Shown one piece after another: positions 40,427 to 52,628 of a DNA stretch of 64,000 bases (its first letter is position 1; every line of letters begins with the position of its first letter). Source of the DNA: Marchantia polymorpha subsp. ruderalis (lineage: Eukaryota; Streptophyta; Marchantiopsida; Marchantiales; Marchantiaceae). The DNA lies in contig AP031356.1 of NCBI GenBank assembly GCA_037833965.1, positions 1,262,501 to 1,326,500 of the forward strand, given 5' to 3'. A model generated the notes under the pieces. It saw only the letters and a program-made list of their open reading frames with translations. It was not told the origin of the DNA and searched no databases. The position numbers and the translations under genes are program-made.

Positions 40427-42070
40427 TGCTACCACAAAGTGTTGATGGAGGCACTATGCTTGGGTTGCGCGTCTTCTTGTTTCTACAAAATTGAGGTCAA
40501 CGAGTGATGAGCCGAGGTAATTCCTGTTACGATTTTGCAGAGATGTATGCAGATATATTTGAACCTCTTCTCTCTTCGCCGTTAACTGTGCCCCGCTTAA
40601 ACGTGAATTTCCAAGTTCAGTATTATTTAGGTCACACCAAACTTTCTCCAGTAACAAAATTGTTGCATTAGTCTGGACACATATGCAGAAAAAGGTACCA
40701 CTGTAATCAGCGCTTTACAAGAGAGTCCTGAATGATAAAATCCTTCGGATTTCGACTTTCACTGACTATACGGTTTTGATTGGCAACCAATTCCAACGTA
40801 ATTTGAGCAGATCATACACTACAAATCCGAACTGGTAAATCCGTCGTTAAGCAACTTATACGAATTCGTCCCTCCTCTACCGCAGTACTGCTCATACAGA
40901 TCGGCAGGAGGTCACAAACAGAGGAAACCAAGTATGGCTCTAGCAGGTCAAGGTTTTAGCTGGCTATGAGGTTCATCAACAAATCCATCGGGCTTGGTTT
41001 CTTCAACAACCAACGGATTAGCATGAAGCCAAGTTTTAGCACCCCAAAAAAATTGACTCCGAAGACGATGACAAGAACTATACTCAAAACGACCAATACG
41101 ACCATTTCGTCAGCCTTATCTGTGTCCAAAGTTGTGGATTCTAAATACCACAGGAATCCAGTGTTCGAGTGTTTGAGCTGCTCCGCTAAATTCAGGTTGC
41201 ATTATTCGAAATTACGTTCATTCTTACCCGGTTCACTAAATAAAAAACCAAAACTCTGTTACCCAATGCTCCAACAGAATGTAATAACCTCCGTTGAAAC
41301 CAAACGCGGAAGTAAGAAATCAGCCGAATCATTGAAACAATTTACAGATCTAAGCTCCACACACTCCACGGCTCGAGGCAGAGACCTCCGCAATTCAGCC
41401 AGAAAAGAGAAACCCAGATCACGCGAAAAGCAAAAGGATGCAGAATTGATAGCAAAACCCACCAAAAGAACAAGGTCGAGAATGAACACTCCGAACGAGG
41501 ATCCGAACCAAAAGGAGCATTCAGGATTTGCATGGATCTGCTTCGTCGAGCGCACGCACGCCCTCGCTTGCACAAAAGCGCAGCTGGCAGACAAACGCCG
41601 ACGAGAAATTCGTGCGCCACTCCAACTGCTGCTGCATTTTCAATCCCGTCTACGAACACATTGCAGCTCCATGCACCGTGAAGAGAAACGAAAGGGCCGA
41701 GCGGGGGCCGAGCGGAAGAAGAGAAACGAGAAACGAGAAACGAGAGGAATCGAACGATGTCAAATCGAAATCTGACGAATCTCAGTTGCCCCTTTCTCGT
41801 CCACGCTGGGCATCTGTCTGTCTGCCTCTCAGATCGTCGGAGAAAAGACCTCCTGATCGCAGTCTGTGTCGCGCTCCCACTCACTCCGTTGTCTTGCAGC
41901 GTCAGAGGAGCGGACGAGGAGCGGGAGTTCGTCTGCTGGGCGACCCCCGAGTCCCTTGGCCTCCCTCCCTCCCTTCCTCCCCGCCCTCCCCTTCCCTTTC
42001 CTGGCGCTGCCACCTGTTCTGCCAACGTTGCCGTCTTTTTCTGCTTTTTTCCTGGGTCAGCAGCTATACG
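37450..42070. repeat. Segmental duplication, copy A (intact VPS41 side)
   Basis: This segment is repeated in the same orientation at about 53.85-58.08 kb. The left edge of similarity is near GTAGCTTAGAATGTAATGAT (about 37456), inside the intron after VPS41 exon 7. The right edge, as far as visible, is GGGTCAGCAGCTATACG near 42070. Copy A includes VPS41 exons 1-7, its upstream DNA and the GC-rich region. It is longer than copy B mainly because of 327 bp at 40447-40773. Confidence 0.9.
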
Positions 42071-42300
42071 CCATTTGCCGATTCCTGTATTTTCTGGCCA
42101 TGGCTCCGCAGGATTTGCCTCTTGCTCTTGTATTTTGTTTCTCCACTTTCTCTTCTAGTGCTGTGATTTTTCTCGTCTTCCTCCGACCGTCGCCTGAGGT
42201 CGTCGTCCGCTCCATTCTCTCAGGACGATCAGGGTTCACCACTCTCGGAATCCCCCTGCTCTCTCGGAAGAAGATCTTTCTCCATCAAAGCATTTCAGCG
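40427..42300. promoter_or_regulatory. VPS41 upstream region, GC-rich; long + open frame judged non-coding
   Basis: This is the likely 5' leader and promoter of VPS41, which reads leftward. GC and CpG content rise from about 41.5 to 42.3 kb, with CT-rich tracts. A + frame at 40966-41775 is open for 269 codons and is also open in the duplicate (57015-57896, 293 codons). By eye, its first ~195 codons differ between copies by about 13 replacement and 4 silent changes, close to what drift alone gives. It is basic and low in complexity and matches no family I know. I therefore do not call it a gene. Bases 40447-40773 are absent from the duplicate. Confidence 0.55.
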
Positions 42301-45300
42301 TTGAGAAGTCGATAACCAAGGAAGTGATAAACCTTATTTACTCGTCTAATTTGTCTTCATGCATCTCCCGATCTTCTTACGCGCAAGTACACATTACCTA
42401 TTGATAGATCCAACAATGTGCTACTTTGTTGAGTTTTAAGCGATGAACTTCTAAGATTTCCTTGCGGCTCTATACATCTCTATACCACAAAACTTTCACT
42501 TATTGCAAAATGTCTTTTGATATCTTATCTTAGGTTGATTGTTTTTGTAAACTTTGCTTCTGGTAGACTTAAAGGGGGTGATATTGAGTAACATGATGTC
42601 TACTCTGAATAAAGATAATGAGGTTTGCAGCAATGTAGACGGCTTTGCGCACCAAAACTGGTGGGGGATTGGACAAATACTTAGTAGTTGGACCTCAAAC
42701 GACGTGAGATCATCGGTGCTTATTTTAATTGAGGGTCCGAGATCGAGAGTGATAGCACACTGAGACAGTCATGGTTAGCATAATACACATATCTTTATAA
42801 GTGACGGTTATTCTTTTTGATACAAATCCTTTTTAACAAAGTGACTTAATAATTTATTTTAATGATGGATGTTGATTAAAACATTTTAACTTACACCCTT
42901 TATACAAAGCAATCATGAGTAGACTATATATTCAATATGACTGTTACATCCATAACATACCATAAAAATATTGGGATATTAAACTTTTCAACATTATGTC
43001 TTGATATATTTTTACATTAAATTAACTGATAATGATTTTATATTTGATAATTTAACGTTTTCTAGTAAAGTAAAATTAAACTAACTTTTGAATCACAATA
43101 TGTAACAAGCATGCTTTCATTCTTAGTGAATATATGTATCCATATAAAATATGGTGCAACTTGCTTCACAACATATCCACCCTAGTATCACAACATGTTA
43201 CAACTTTCGAAGTACTTTGTGGCTTCAATAATCCTCCAACTTTGATTGCTCTAGTTTTTTTTTTCTCCATAAAATACAAGTAATAAAATCAAATAGAATA
43301 TGTTTTAAATCATGAGATGATTTTTCTATCAAACTCTTTGGAATCTGCACTTTCCAGTGAAAGTAAACAACGTTATGCATTTTGTAAAAGTTTTGGCAAC
43401 TTCACACAAATGTTAAAGTTACAAGATTAACAAACTTGTCATGCATTGCAGAAAGTTGTCTTTAAGAAAATATTTTCTGAATTTTTTTAAAAAGAAACCT
43501 TATATATACTACTTTTCAAATATGACACATGAAAAAAAATCAAAAAATTATCAAGCATATGATATTTTAATGCTTCCACTCAAGTGTTGCAAATCATTAC
43601 ATGATATATAAGAGAATTTTTTTGATTGTGAATCTTAGATCAAGCCAATACATATGCATTGTGTTGAATAATAAACCGTCATTGAATTCAAATTTGTTTA
43701 TGTGCCTACAACTCTAGAAAATTATATGGAAATTCATTCTCGTCATAAAATCTATAATTCATATTTGATCTTTTTTTTCATCAACTATACATAACCTATT
43801 TATACAAAAAAATTTGATTTTGATAGTCAACCGTGAGTGTTTAGCAATAATTCAATGATTCTTTATTGTAGCAGATTGAAAAAGTAATTTGGTTGAGTCA
43901 GTTTTGTGTTTATCCTTCATACAACATCATACAAAGTATGAATGATACAAATCACATTTTATTATAGTTATTTGATGACTAAATTATCTCTTTTCAGCTT
44001 GATCTTAGAATATGTAACATGATAAACTATGCATGTTTAATTTTATTTCTTATTTCCAACAAAATTTTTGGGGTTGAAATACAAGTTTTTTATACTATGA
44101 TTGTCATTTGTATAAAATATTTTAATTTTCACTCTTCAAGCTCTATATCTTTCAATAATCTGTTAAATGTTGATTTTTTGAAGAAAACAAAAGAACTAAC
44201 ATGATATGAAACATAAAGACGTAACGATCCCTATAATCAATATCTATTCAAAAATATTGAGGGTCAAAATTTAATGACTACACCCTGAACCACATTTAAG
44301 ATCAAAATTTTATCCAATACCAGTATTTTAATGACAATCATGTGTAATCGAGTCTTTTTTCTTATTTCTTTCATTTTTATTACATATGATAAATTTAGTT
44401 GGACACAACTATTTTTAAAAATTTTCAATTTATGCATAAATTTGTATACTTGATAATAAAACTAGTTATAATTTTTCTCAATCCAAATATATATTTTAAT
44501 CAATATTATCATAATAATTAATAAATTTTGTTCATGAAATAAATTATCAAACACAAAATAAAAAATTACTGTAATAGTGACATATCTATTTATTTTTTCA
44601 CATCTATCAAAGACATGTTTGTCTACATTAAACTTATGTAAATTAGTTTTTTTATTGTCAATATAAACTTATTATTATTTCAAAATATTAAAAAATTAAA
44701 TATTTTATCAACTTTTTTATAAAATTTAAACATTAGGTAAATATTCAAGACAATTATACAAAAAATTTTAGTTTTTTAGCTTACAAAATTTTAAAGTCTT
44801 GCAATTGTTTTTTGCAATGAAATGATCATAAATTTTCACCTTAAAATTTGTTTTTATTTAAAAATTTATTATTTATATTTTAAATTTATTATTATTATTA
44901 TTATTTTCATTTTAAACCTAATCATAAAACAAAATTTAAATCTTATAAAAAATGAATTTATATTAATTAATAAACATGTAATCTCACATTTATAGCTAAA
45001 ATCATGAGTAAAAATGTTTTCTATGTACAAATTTTACTCATTAATTTTTTGACATGTTCACAGCTCGGCCAACGGCTATCTGGGTAATAATTCTTGTTAG
45101 CCAGTTAGTTTATTCTACAGCCTTTAGCTTAACGGCTCACATACTTTTTTTTATTAACTCCATTGAATATGCAATTTTGTAACATGAGCTTCGTGTTCGT
45201 CTAGATGAAATTGTTGCATACACAAAATCGTTCTACGTTGGCAATAACAACCTTATCCAATAACGTAATTTTAGATGGCACAAAGACCCCATGCACATCG

Positions 45301-47277
45301 TTGTGTTGCATGCAATGAATAACAATTGCAATAACAAAACCAAGTTTTGCCCACCATCCAAATTTTGTATTGTCGCATGATTCATTGTAACTCTAGGTGA
45401 AGTGCAAAGTGTCCATGATATCTTTTGAAACATCATCACATTCACTGTTTAATTCAGACATTGAATCTCATGATATGGGAATTGTCAAATTGATTTTTGT
45501 ATATGTGAAGAACAATTAAAAGTAGCCAAGGAGTTTATCATGATAAGCTTAGATATAACTAAATCTAACTAGTTATGACTAAGTCTAACTAATTATAACT
45601 AAGTTTATATAGTGATGACTAAGTTTAGCTATTATGTCTATACTTGACTAGCAGTTTTGATTTGCACAACTATTTTTTTTTCTTTCAAAGTATAGATTTC
45701 AAGCATGATATACTTTGACTACATAATTGGCTTTCATTGGTTTGACTAAATAATGAGTACTTCATTGATTAGACTAAGTCTAATGTTGAATTAGTGGCAA
45801 GTGTAGTTTCTAGAAGTTTGAAAGGCTTGAATGACATATGATCACATCAACCTAGGTTTTCGGATACTTGTAGAAGGTTTAAGATATCAATGACATATTG
45901 CCAAGTATTCGAAACTAGTCAAACCTATCATGATTTATTTTTGTAAAAATAAATCATATAGTAATTATTATTTGTTACTATGATAATATCTTAAGTGATG
46001 AATGGAAAGAATATGTGAAAGAGTGTTTGAGACATGAGTATGAAGAGCAATCCTAGCCATGATGAGCTACCGCAAAGCCATTTGTGATAAACATGAATGA
46101 GAATCAACCGGAGCTTGTTGTCAAGGCTTGTAATTGATATGTGTGATCAAAGCTACACAAAATTTCTCGGTACAAGAAGATTAGATTATTGTTCTAAGTT
46201 TACTACTTATCTATATACATATTGTGAAGGTTCTAGAAGATCACATATTACTATCGTGGCTCTATCGTTACGTGTACATGTCACTCAAAGCATTCCGAAA
46301 GATTCTGTCACGTGTTTCTGCTGTGATTCCACAAACATGTGTACACATCGCTTAAAGGTTTCCAAAAGGTTCTGTCACAAGCTCTTCTCACTCGAGCACT
46401 TCAAGATCACTTCACGGAAGTAATTCTTGACAGTTGTAGGGTGGTAATAAGCATAATCTAGATGGTATTTTTAGACTTAAAAGATGTAACATTTTAATGT
46501 GTGCACTAGATATCATACTCTTGCCAAAGAATTTTTCAAAGCCATGTTGTCACAGAACCTATTTTTTCATCAGTCTTTGAAACCACAAGATTAAAAACGA
46601 GTATCAGAATTCATAGCGGGCCAATCAAATGCTCTTGATACTTCTCCAGCTTTATCATCAATTCTTTTGTGGCATACTTTGATTCTAGTGTAGGAAAACT
46701 GTACTCACGTTTTTGGATCGTCGCATGGCAGATCACACACAATTAAACTACAAGGGGTCAAGCATGTAGCCTACTTCCCTTCCTATTCCGCACGGCGCAC
46801 GCGACAGGGTGACGCCGCGTGGTGGGTTCCTCTTTCCTCGTGGTCAAACAAGCTACCGCGGTTGCCTAGAGCGACCGTAGTTGACCAGGCCAACTGCGGT
46901 CGACAAGATGAACCGTGGTAGGCTAGGAAATTGCAGTTGGTGCAACAATAGAAGGCTTGCCAACTAGGGTCAACTGGACATTGTAGTTGGAAAGTCAAAC
47001 ACGTTAGGCAGAACAACCGGTGTAGGCGGAGTAATTTAGGTTAGCATAGCAACGTGTTCGACAGTGATTGTCCATATTCAACAATGACGGCCGACAATGA
47101 CGGAAACGATCGATAGTCAACAGTGACGATGACAGTGAATCGCGAATGAAGGTTGCAGACGAAAGTGACTATTACGGTTAATCGTAGGCAACGATGACAA
47201 TTGCGCGCGCAGTTGTGGACAGTTGCTGGTCACGGTCAGTCACGATTGTAAGTGCGGACAAACTAGCAAATCCATCA

Positions 47278-47580
47278 TGTTGTCAAGAATCTTTTGTTTG
47301 AAAGATTTATCTGTCAAAAAGATTCTTTCTGATTGAAAAAATATTCCATTTTGTTGAGGTTAACTCCAGTTAAGGAGTAACCTCGGATCCTAGCTATTTA
47401 TAGCTAGTACGGTAGTCTTGACAGGGGATAAATACCTCAGCTTTTGCCTTGTACACGAAGTCTTTCTGACAATACTTGGAGTAAAGTGCTGAGAGTTCTA
47501 GGTGGACGTAGCCCTCTTCAAGAGTGTGAACCACGTTATTATTGTGTCGATGTGTCTCTCTTGGATTTTCTACATACACA
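47278..47580 (+). mobile_element. Probable Copia-type LTR remnant
   Basis: The sequence opens TGTTGTCAAGAATC. It then has GAGGTTAACTCCAGTTAAGGAG and an AGCTATTTATAGCTAG hairpin. The trailing part reads GGTGGACGTAGCCCTCTTC, then GTGAACCACGTTATTATTG and TGTGTCTCTC. The phrase 'GGTGGACGTAG...GAACCACGT' is a familiar 3' part of plant Copia LTRs. No primer-binding site or polyprotein frame follows, so it is a fragment or solo LTR. Confidence 0.6.
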
Positions 47581-48089
47581 TTTGGAAATATTTTGTCCAC
47601 AAGAATATTTGTCCAAATGTAGTAAAATTAGATATTGGTGTAAAGCTCTCTACGCGATTGGTGTATCTGGACAATTTTCAGGAGTTGACAGATAATTTAG
47701 AAAGAGAAAATCCTTGCGTAAGCTATTTTCTATATCTAGCTTTTTTGACGGACTAAGATGACAACACAACAAGTCGTAAGATCTAGATCGAAAAGGATGA
47801 TCTTTGAATGATGATCTATAAAGCTTATGTGTTACAAGCTATGAAATCTAATAATGTATAAGGTTCTTGTCAGTATTGATGTTTCTTTCAATGAAATCAA
47901 TATCATTGATAATTCTTCATGTTATTACTCTATCATGTTTTGACTACGGCTTAGTTATAGTTAACTCTTTTCTAAAGAGAGTGCATTGTGTTAAATTTCT
48001 GTTTAGAACTTTCCACGAAATAATAATATAGATTACAGAGGTTATTGTTTCTTTAACACGAGTTAATGGATAGATTATTGAGGTTTTAT

Positions 48090-48310
48090 CCTTATGAGAA
48101 ATTAACCTCAACAATCTCAACTCCTGTTAAGGAGTAAACTCATGTACTAGTTATATTTAGCTAGAAGTATCGTTTGTGATGTGGTATATATATCTCAGGT
48201 TTGTATTACAGTACATTGAGATTACTATCACGCATGAATTCTCCGGTGGACGTAGCACTCTTGAGGATGAACTACGTTATACGCTTGTCTCCCTTGTGTT
48301 GGTTGTTCGT
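48090..48310 (+). mobile_element. Second, diverged LTR-like remnant
   Basis: The same order of landmarks as at 47278-47580 is seen in a more diverged form: CAACTCCTGTTAAGGAGTAA, then ATATTTAGCTAG, CCGGTGGACGTAGCACTC and GATGAACTACGTTA. The two copies are direct repeats roughly 750 bp apart, too close to enclose a full element. They may be remnants of nested or deleted elements. Confidence 0.5.
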
Positions 48311-50265
48311 TTCAATGTTGTATCACTGATGTTTTTTGGATTTTACGTTTTCAAAAATTTGAAAATAAAATTTTTGAATGATTCGATTTATTTTACATAT
48401 ATTTCAAAAAAAGCAAGATAATAAAATCTCATCATTATATATAATATTAGTTTTTCTAAATTTCTAATGTGTTGTTGTCAACTAATATATTTAAAGTTTA
48501 TTCAGGAAAAATATCGTTGTTTGCATAAAATTATTATTTTTTACTTTGTAAAAAATCTATTTGACATCAAATATATCCATATCAAATAAATTTATTCCAA
48601 TGATTTTAATAATTGCAAACGATTATTTTTAGATTGTAGTAATTTTTTACTTTATTTTTGTTTTCAAAATTAAAATCTTCATCATCTATTGTTTATTAGT
48701 AATTCAACTCTATTTTAACTAAAAACTTTTAATCCAAGATAGTGTTTAAGCTTTTAATAGTTAGTCAGAAATTTGTTGTTCACTATAAAACGTGTTGTTC
48801 ACGAGAGCTAACAAAAACTCTTCTAGCTGTAGATTTATTTGAATAAAGTCTTTTGGTTCTAGTGTACGTAGTCCAAAGTGGAAAATCAATGTGTAATTGT
48901 ATCGATACATGTTCGTGTTGTCTTTTTATGTATGTCTATGCGTGAATTTGTGTTTGTATTCTTGGAATTTCTTGCAATAATAGATAATAATTATCATCGT
49001 ATGCGCTTACGTTTTCACAAATATATGTATGTGATATATCTATATTTATTTTTTTATTTAGAAAAACATAAAAGTAAATCTAAATATTTGTTTAAACTAT
49101 CAACTAGTATGTACAAAATTAGACATGGAATGAAATTTTAGCCAAAACAAGATAGATTTGATCTAAAAAATATATGACATGATTGTTATTTCATTTTACT
49201 TATATTAGAATGCAAATTTTTCATCGTGACATTTTACATAATCAGACCTATATCCAAGGAAAATCTTAAGTAACTTAATCATTTTATCGTAGAGTTTACA
49301 TGAAAAAATACCAAAATATGAATCAGCTCTGATTTATATTATTTTCCAAAATATCAACTTATTTAAAATAAATAAATCACATTGAAGGTCAATTTTGTAC
49401 TTTATTTTTATTTTAATGACAATCATGTGTAATCAAGTTTTTTTTTGCTATTATTCTTATTACATAAAATCAATGTAGTTGAACAATCATGTTTTTATAA
49501 ATTTCTAATTTGTGCATCAATGTTTATAATTAATAACAAATCTAGTTATAAATTTTGTTCACTTAAATTGTGTTTCCTAATCAGTATCATCATAGGTTTA
49601 AAAAAAAAATGTGAAATGAAGCATTGAACACAAAGTAAAATTCTGATGTAAATTTGACATATCTGAATTTTATTTCACATGTATCAAATACCTTTTTCTC
49701 CTAGATTAAATACTTGTAGATAACATCTGTTTGTTGTTGGTGAACATTGTTTAATAATGCAAATTATTCAACACATTTGGATCTTTATTTTAATATTTGA
49801 AAACAAATGTAAACATTAAGTAAATGTTCATGACAATTATGAGCAGAATAGATTTTATTAGCCTAAAAGCTTTTTAGATCTTGCATTAAGGTTTTGAAAT
49901 TTTTTTAATATTTTTTCACCTTTTATGTTTGTCTGTTTTTAAAATCATCAGAAATGTTTATGCTATATTTAATCATCAAAAAAAGTTAAGCTTATCAATA
50001 CAAAATATATCAGAGTCATACTAAGCATGTAATCTCACATATATAACTAAGAGCATGAGATACAAAACTTTATTATTCATTAATTTTATGTATCACGTTT
50101 TTTTTTTTAATCTATCATAAAGATTCAAATCGAATATGTTTTCTAGTCTTAGCAAATTTTAAATTTTATATATTTTTTAATTATTAAATGTTTAATTTTA
50201 AATATGTTTCTAAAATAAATAAATAAATTTGAATATAAAATAACAATATTATTTTAATTAATAAA

Positions 50266-50441
50266 GGGAGCCGTTAGTCATCACTTATTTCTACAATTCA
50301 CCACTCACCCTCATCCGGATACGTCCGGGATGGGTATTCGAAATGCTCCCATTCGTCCTCGGCACCTAGAGCATCAAGATACCCCCGCGGTAGTTGCTGG
50401 TGTAGTCGCTACTAGAGTTGCCGATGCAGTCACTGCGGGAG
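50266..50441 (+). repeat. Left terminal inverted repeat of the MULE
   Basis: It is the reverse complement, with substitutions and about 22 bp of extra sequence, of 52467-52620. The most conserved block is the inner ~110 bp. Confidence 0.9.
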
Positions 50442-52380
50442 TTGTTCGAAGAAGTTGACGACAATTTCTCTTGTTGTGCCCCACTTCTCCGCAGTTTCCG
50501 CATCGACGTAAAGGCCGCAAAGAATTCTCCACGACCTCACGCGATGGATCATGCTGCGTAGAGCTCTGCGATTGATGTCCAAGAGCACCAACATGGCGCC
50601 CGCGGCCATGCTGAACAGACGTATTGAAAACTTCTGCTGCCGGTAGCACGTCGAGATGATCAAGGATTACTCCCTGCCGATACAAGGTTCCTTCTTCAAA
50701 TTCTTCTTGGATGCGCTTCATACTCTCCTCGATTGATGTGGGTGCTACTAACACTACTTCTTGTCGAGGAGGCTGCACCAACCACCAGTGCGAATCAAAA
50801 TCTTCAAGGCTCAGCACCCTTGGCGGTTTAGCGGGTGTTGCGCGTGTTGTTGCTGTTGCTTGTCGAAACTTGTGTCTGCACGACATTCCCATATTTGAAG
50901 TAAACATACCGTGACATTCCACGTCATTATCCTCATCGTTCTCCAAAGATGTACCAAGCTGCTGTTTGTGCTGTTTGAATGTTATCTTCAAGGCTGCAAC
51001 AGAGACCTTGTAGGAAACGGCGGAGAAGACCGATCCGTAACCAAGACTTGTTGACGCCCGTTCCCTACTTGTTTGCAGTCAGATAATTGCAAGCTGATTG
51101 TCACAGGCAAGCTGGTAGGCAATTTCCACCGTCAACAAATCCCCGTGGACACTGCTCAACAACAATCCATGACTTGACTGCTGCATGCGCGCTCTCAACG
51201 CGCGCAGTTGTCGTGTAGTCAAAATCCATCTTGTTGCGTAAAAACACTACTACAAATCGGTACTTGTACAGCAGCCAAGTCTCTTCAAGATAAATCATGA
51301 CATGGTGAGGAAGAATCTCTTGCATCCTAGTCAACTGTCGAGCGTACGTGACTGCAGTTTTTGACCTCACCAAGTTGTTCCGGTGTTGTTCAAGAACTTT
51401 GAAAGCTGCGATGCTTGCAAAGTTCTTTCGCTGCTGGGGGAAGATGTTTTTGCTTTTGTGCCATTGGATGGGCACACAAGAAAATTGACGTTGATGTCAT
51501 CAGAAAATACAGTTGACAAAGTGTTCATCAAGGTCAGATCACGATCGGTGACAAACGTCTTTGGTACTAACAAGAAGGCAGCAAAAACATGTTGTATGTG
51601 CCACAACGTCCAGAGGTAGTATTTTGCGCGTTCCCCTACCATAAAACAGTAAGCAAAGATGAACGACTGATGCGTGGCCGTGACTCCGACAACGTGCATC
51701 AAGGGCAATCCAAAACGATTGGTCTTGTAGGTCGAGTCGATCAACCATACCTTTCTAGCGCAAAATCGGTAGCAGATTTCTTTGGCAGAAAGGGAAATGA
51801 TCAGTAGGTGTGTCAACTGTCGTTGAGCATCAAACTGAGCAAAATAAGACGCATCAGGGCGGTCTTCGAGGCCGTCAAGCAGAGCAATAAGCGAAGAACA
51901 ATCAGCCAGGATGCGCAGACGCTCTACTTGGTTGACATTGTAAACATCTCGTGGGGTTATTGAAACCCCACGAGGGCGCATGGCAGCCACTATTCTGACA
52001 GGTTTCTGTCGATCAATTGCCGCTTGGATTACTTCTTGGCGTTACTCTTCAGTCAGCGGGCATCCTTGCGGATGAACAGCTGGATCGGTAAAGGGTTCGT
52101 GATTGTGATCGTAGATGTCAACTTCAACTGCCCAGTAAGCTTCTCCATCTCCATCTTGTTGCGCAAAGCCCTGAACTACACGATTAAACATACAACCTGT
52201 ACCACGACGGGCATAGACGCGTTTGCGTTGATTATATTTGGAGTTTGATGCTGCTTTTGTTGCGCAGGAACACTACAAAGCAACAGCTTTGAGGTCATCG
52301 TCTTTGTTGTTCCCGACTCGCCTGGTGTGAAAAAAGTCACGATCGGCAACGTGTGAATTTAAAGCCGCGCAGGCAGCATT
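50374..52380 (-). pseudogene. Broken MULE/FAR1-type transposase
   Basis: Reading leftward, a FAR1/WRKY-GCM-like N-terminal zinc-finger region (RRGTGCMFNRVVQGF, VDIYDHNHEPF) is cut by in-frame stops at 52273-52275 and 52042-52044. The catalytic domain follows, with LIDSTYKTNRFGLPLMHVVG (first Asp) and KTFVTDRDLTLM (second Asp). Near 51470 the frame shifts, and C.WHKSKNIF continues in another frame with TTTARVESAHAAVKSW, which holds the catalytic Glu. A further shift leads to a C-terminal part ending in a CCHC zinc knuckle (CGNCGEVGHNKRNC) at about 50450-50490. At least two stops and two frameshifts mean the product cannot be made. The coding end lies within the left inverted repeat. Host FAR1/FHY3-type regulators derive from such transposases, but the intact TIRs show this copy is a transposon. 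Confidence 0.88.
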
Positions 52381-52466
52381 TAGACTAGAATAGGTTCTTA
52401 GTCACAATCCATGGTGATGTAAGTGGTGCTTTAGACGCGATTTTGGAATCAACTATTTTAAACAAC

Positions 52467-52620
52467 TCTAGCAGTGATTGCATCGGCAAATTTAACCGCG
52501 ACTACACCAGCAACTGTCGCGAGGTATCTTGATACTCTCGGCGTCGAGGATGAATGGGAGCATTTCGGATACCCAGGGGACGTGCTAAAAATGAAGTATG
52601 AGTGATGATTTGCGACTCCC
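52467..52620 (-). repeat. Right terminal inverted repeat of the MULE
   Basis: It pairs with 50266-50441 and ends in GACTCCC, directly followed by the TTAATAAA target duplication. Confidence 0.9.
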
Positions 52621-52628
52621 TTAATAAA

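Larger units (their letters stand above)
42301..50257. other. AT-rich intergenic DNA with decayed retroelement pieces
   Basis: No gene is supported here. The sequence is AT-rich with frequent stops in all frames. It contains short degenerate repeats of GACTAAGTCTAACT type near 45550-45640 and a less AT-rich, repetitive stretch at 46.8-47.25 kb built from GTAGTTG, GTCAAC and GTGACGATGAC-like words. LTR-like pieces lie at 47278-47580 and 48090-48310. I see nothing else of note. Confidence 0.5.
50258..52628. mobile_element. Mutator-like element (MULE) with long terminal inverted repeats and 8-bp target duplication
   Basis: The element proper is 50266-52620 (2355 bp). It starts GGGAGCCGTTAGTCATCACT and ends, on the other strand, GGGAGTCGCAAATCATCACT. 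The inverted repeats extend to about 50441 on the left and 52467 on the right, with the left arm about 22 bp longer. They share long blocks such as CGAAATGCTCCCATTC and AGTTGCTGGTGTAGTCGC. The direct repeat TTAATAAA flanks both ends exactly (50258-50265 and 52621-52628). Long TIRs and an 8-9-bp duplication are typical of Mutator-like elements. The single coding region inside (on -) is a broken MULE transposase. Confidence 0.93.
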
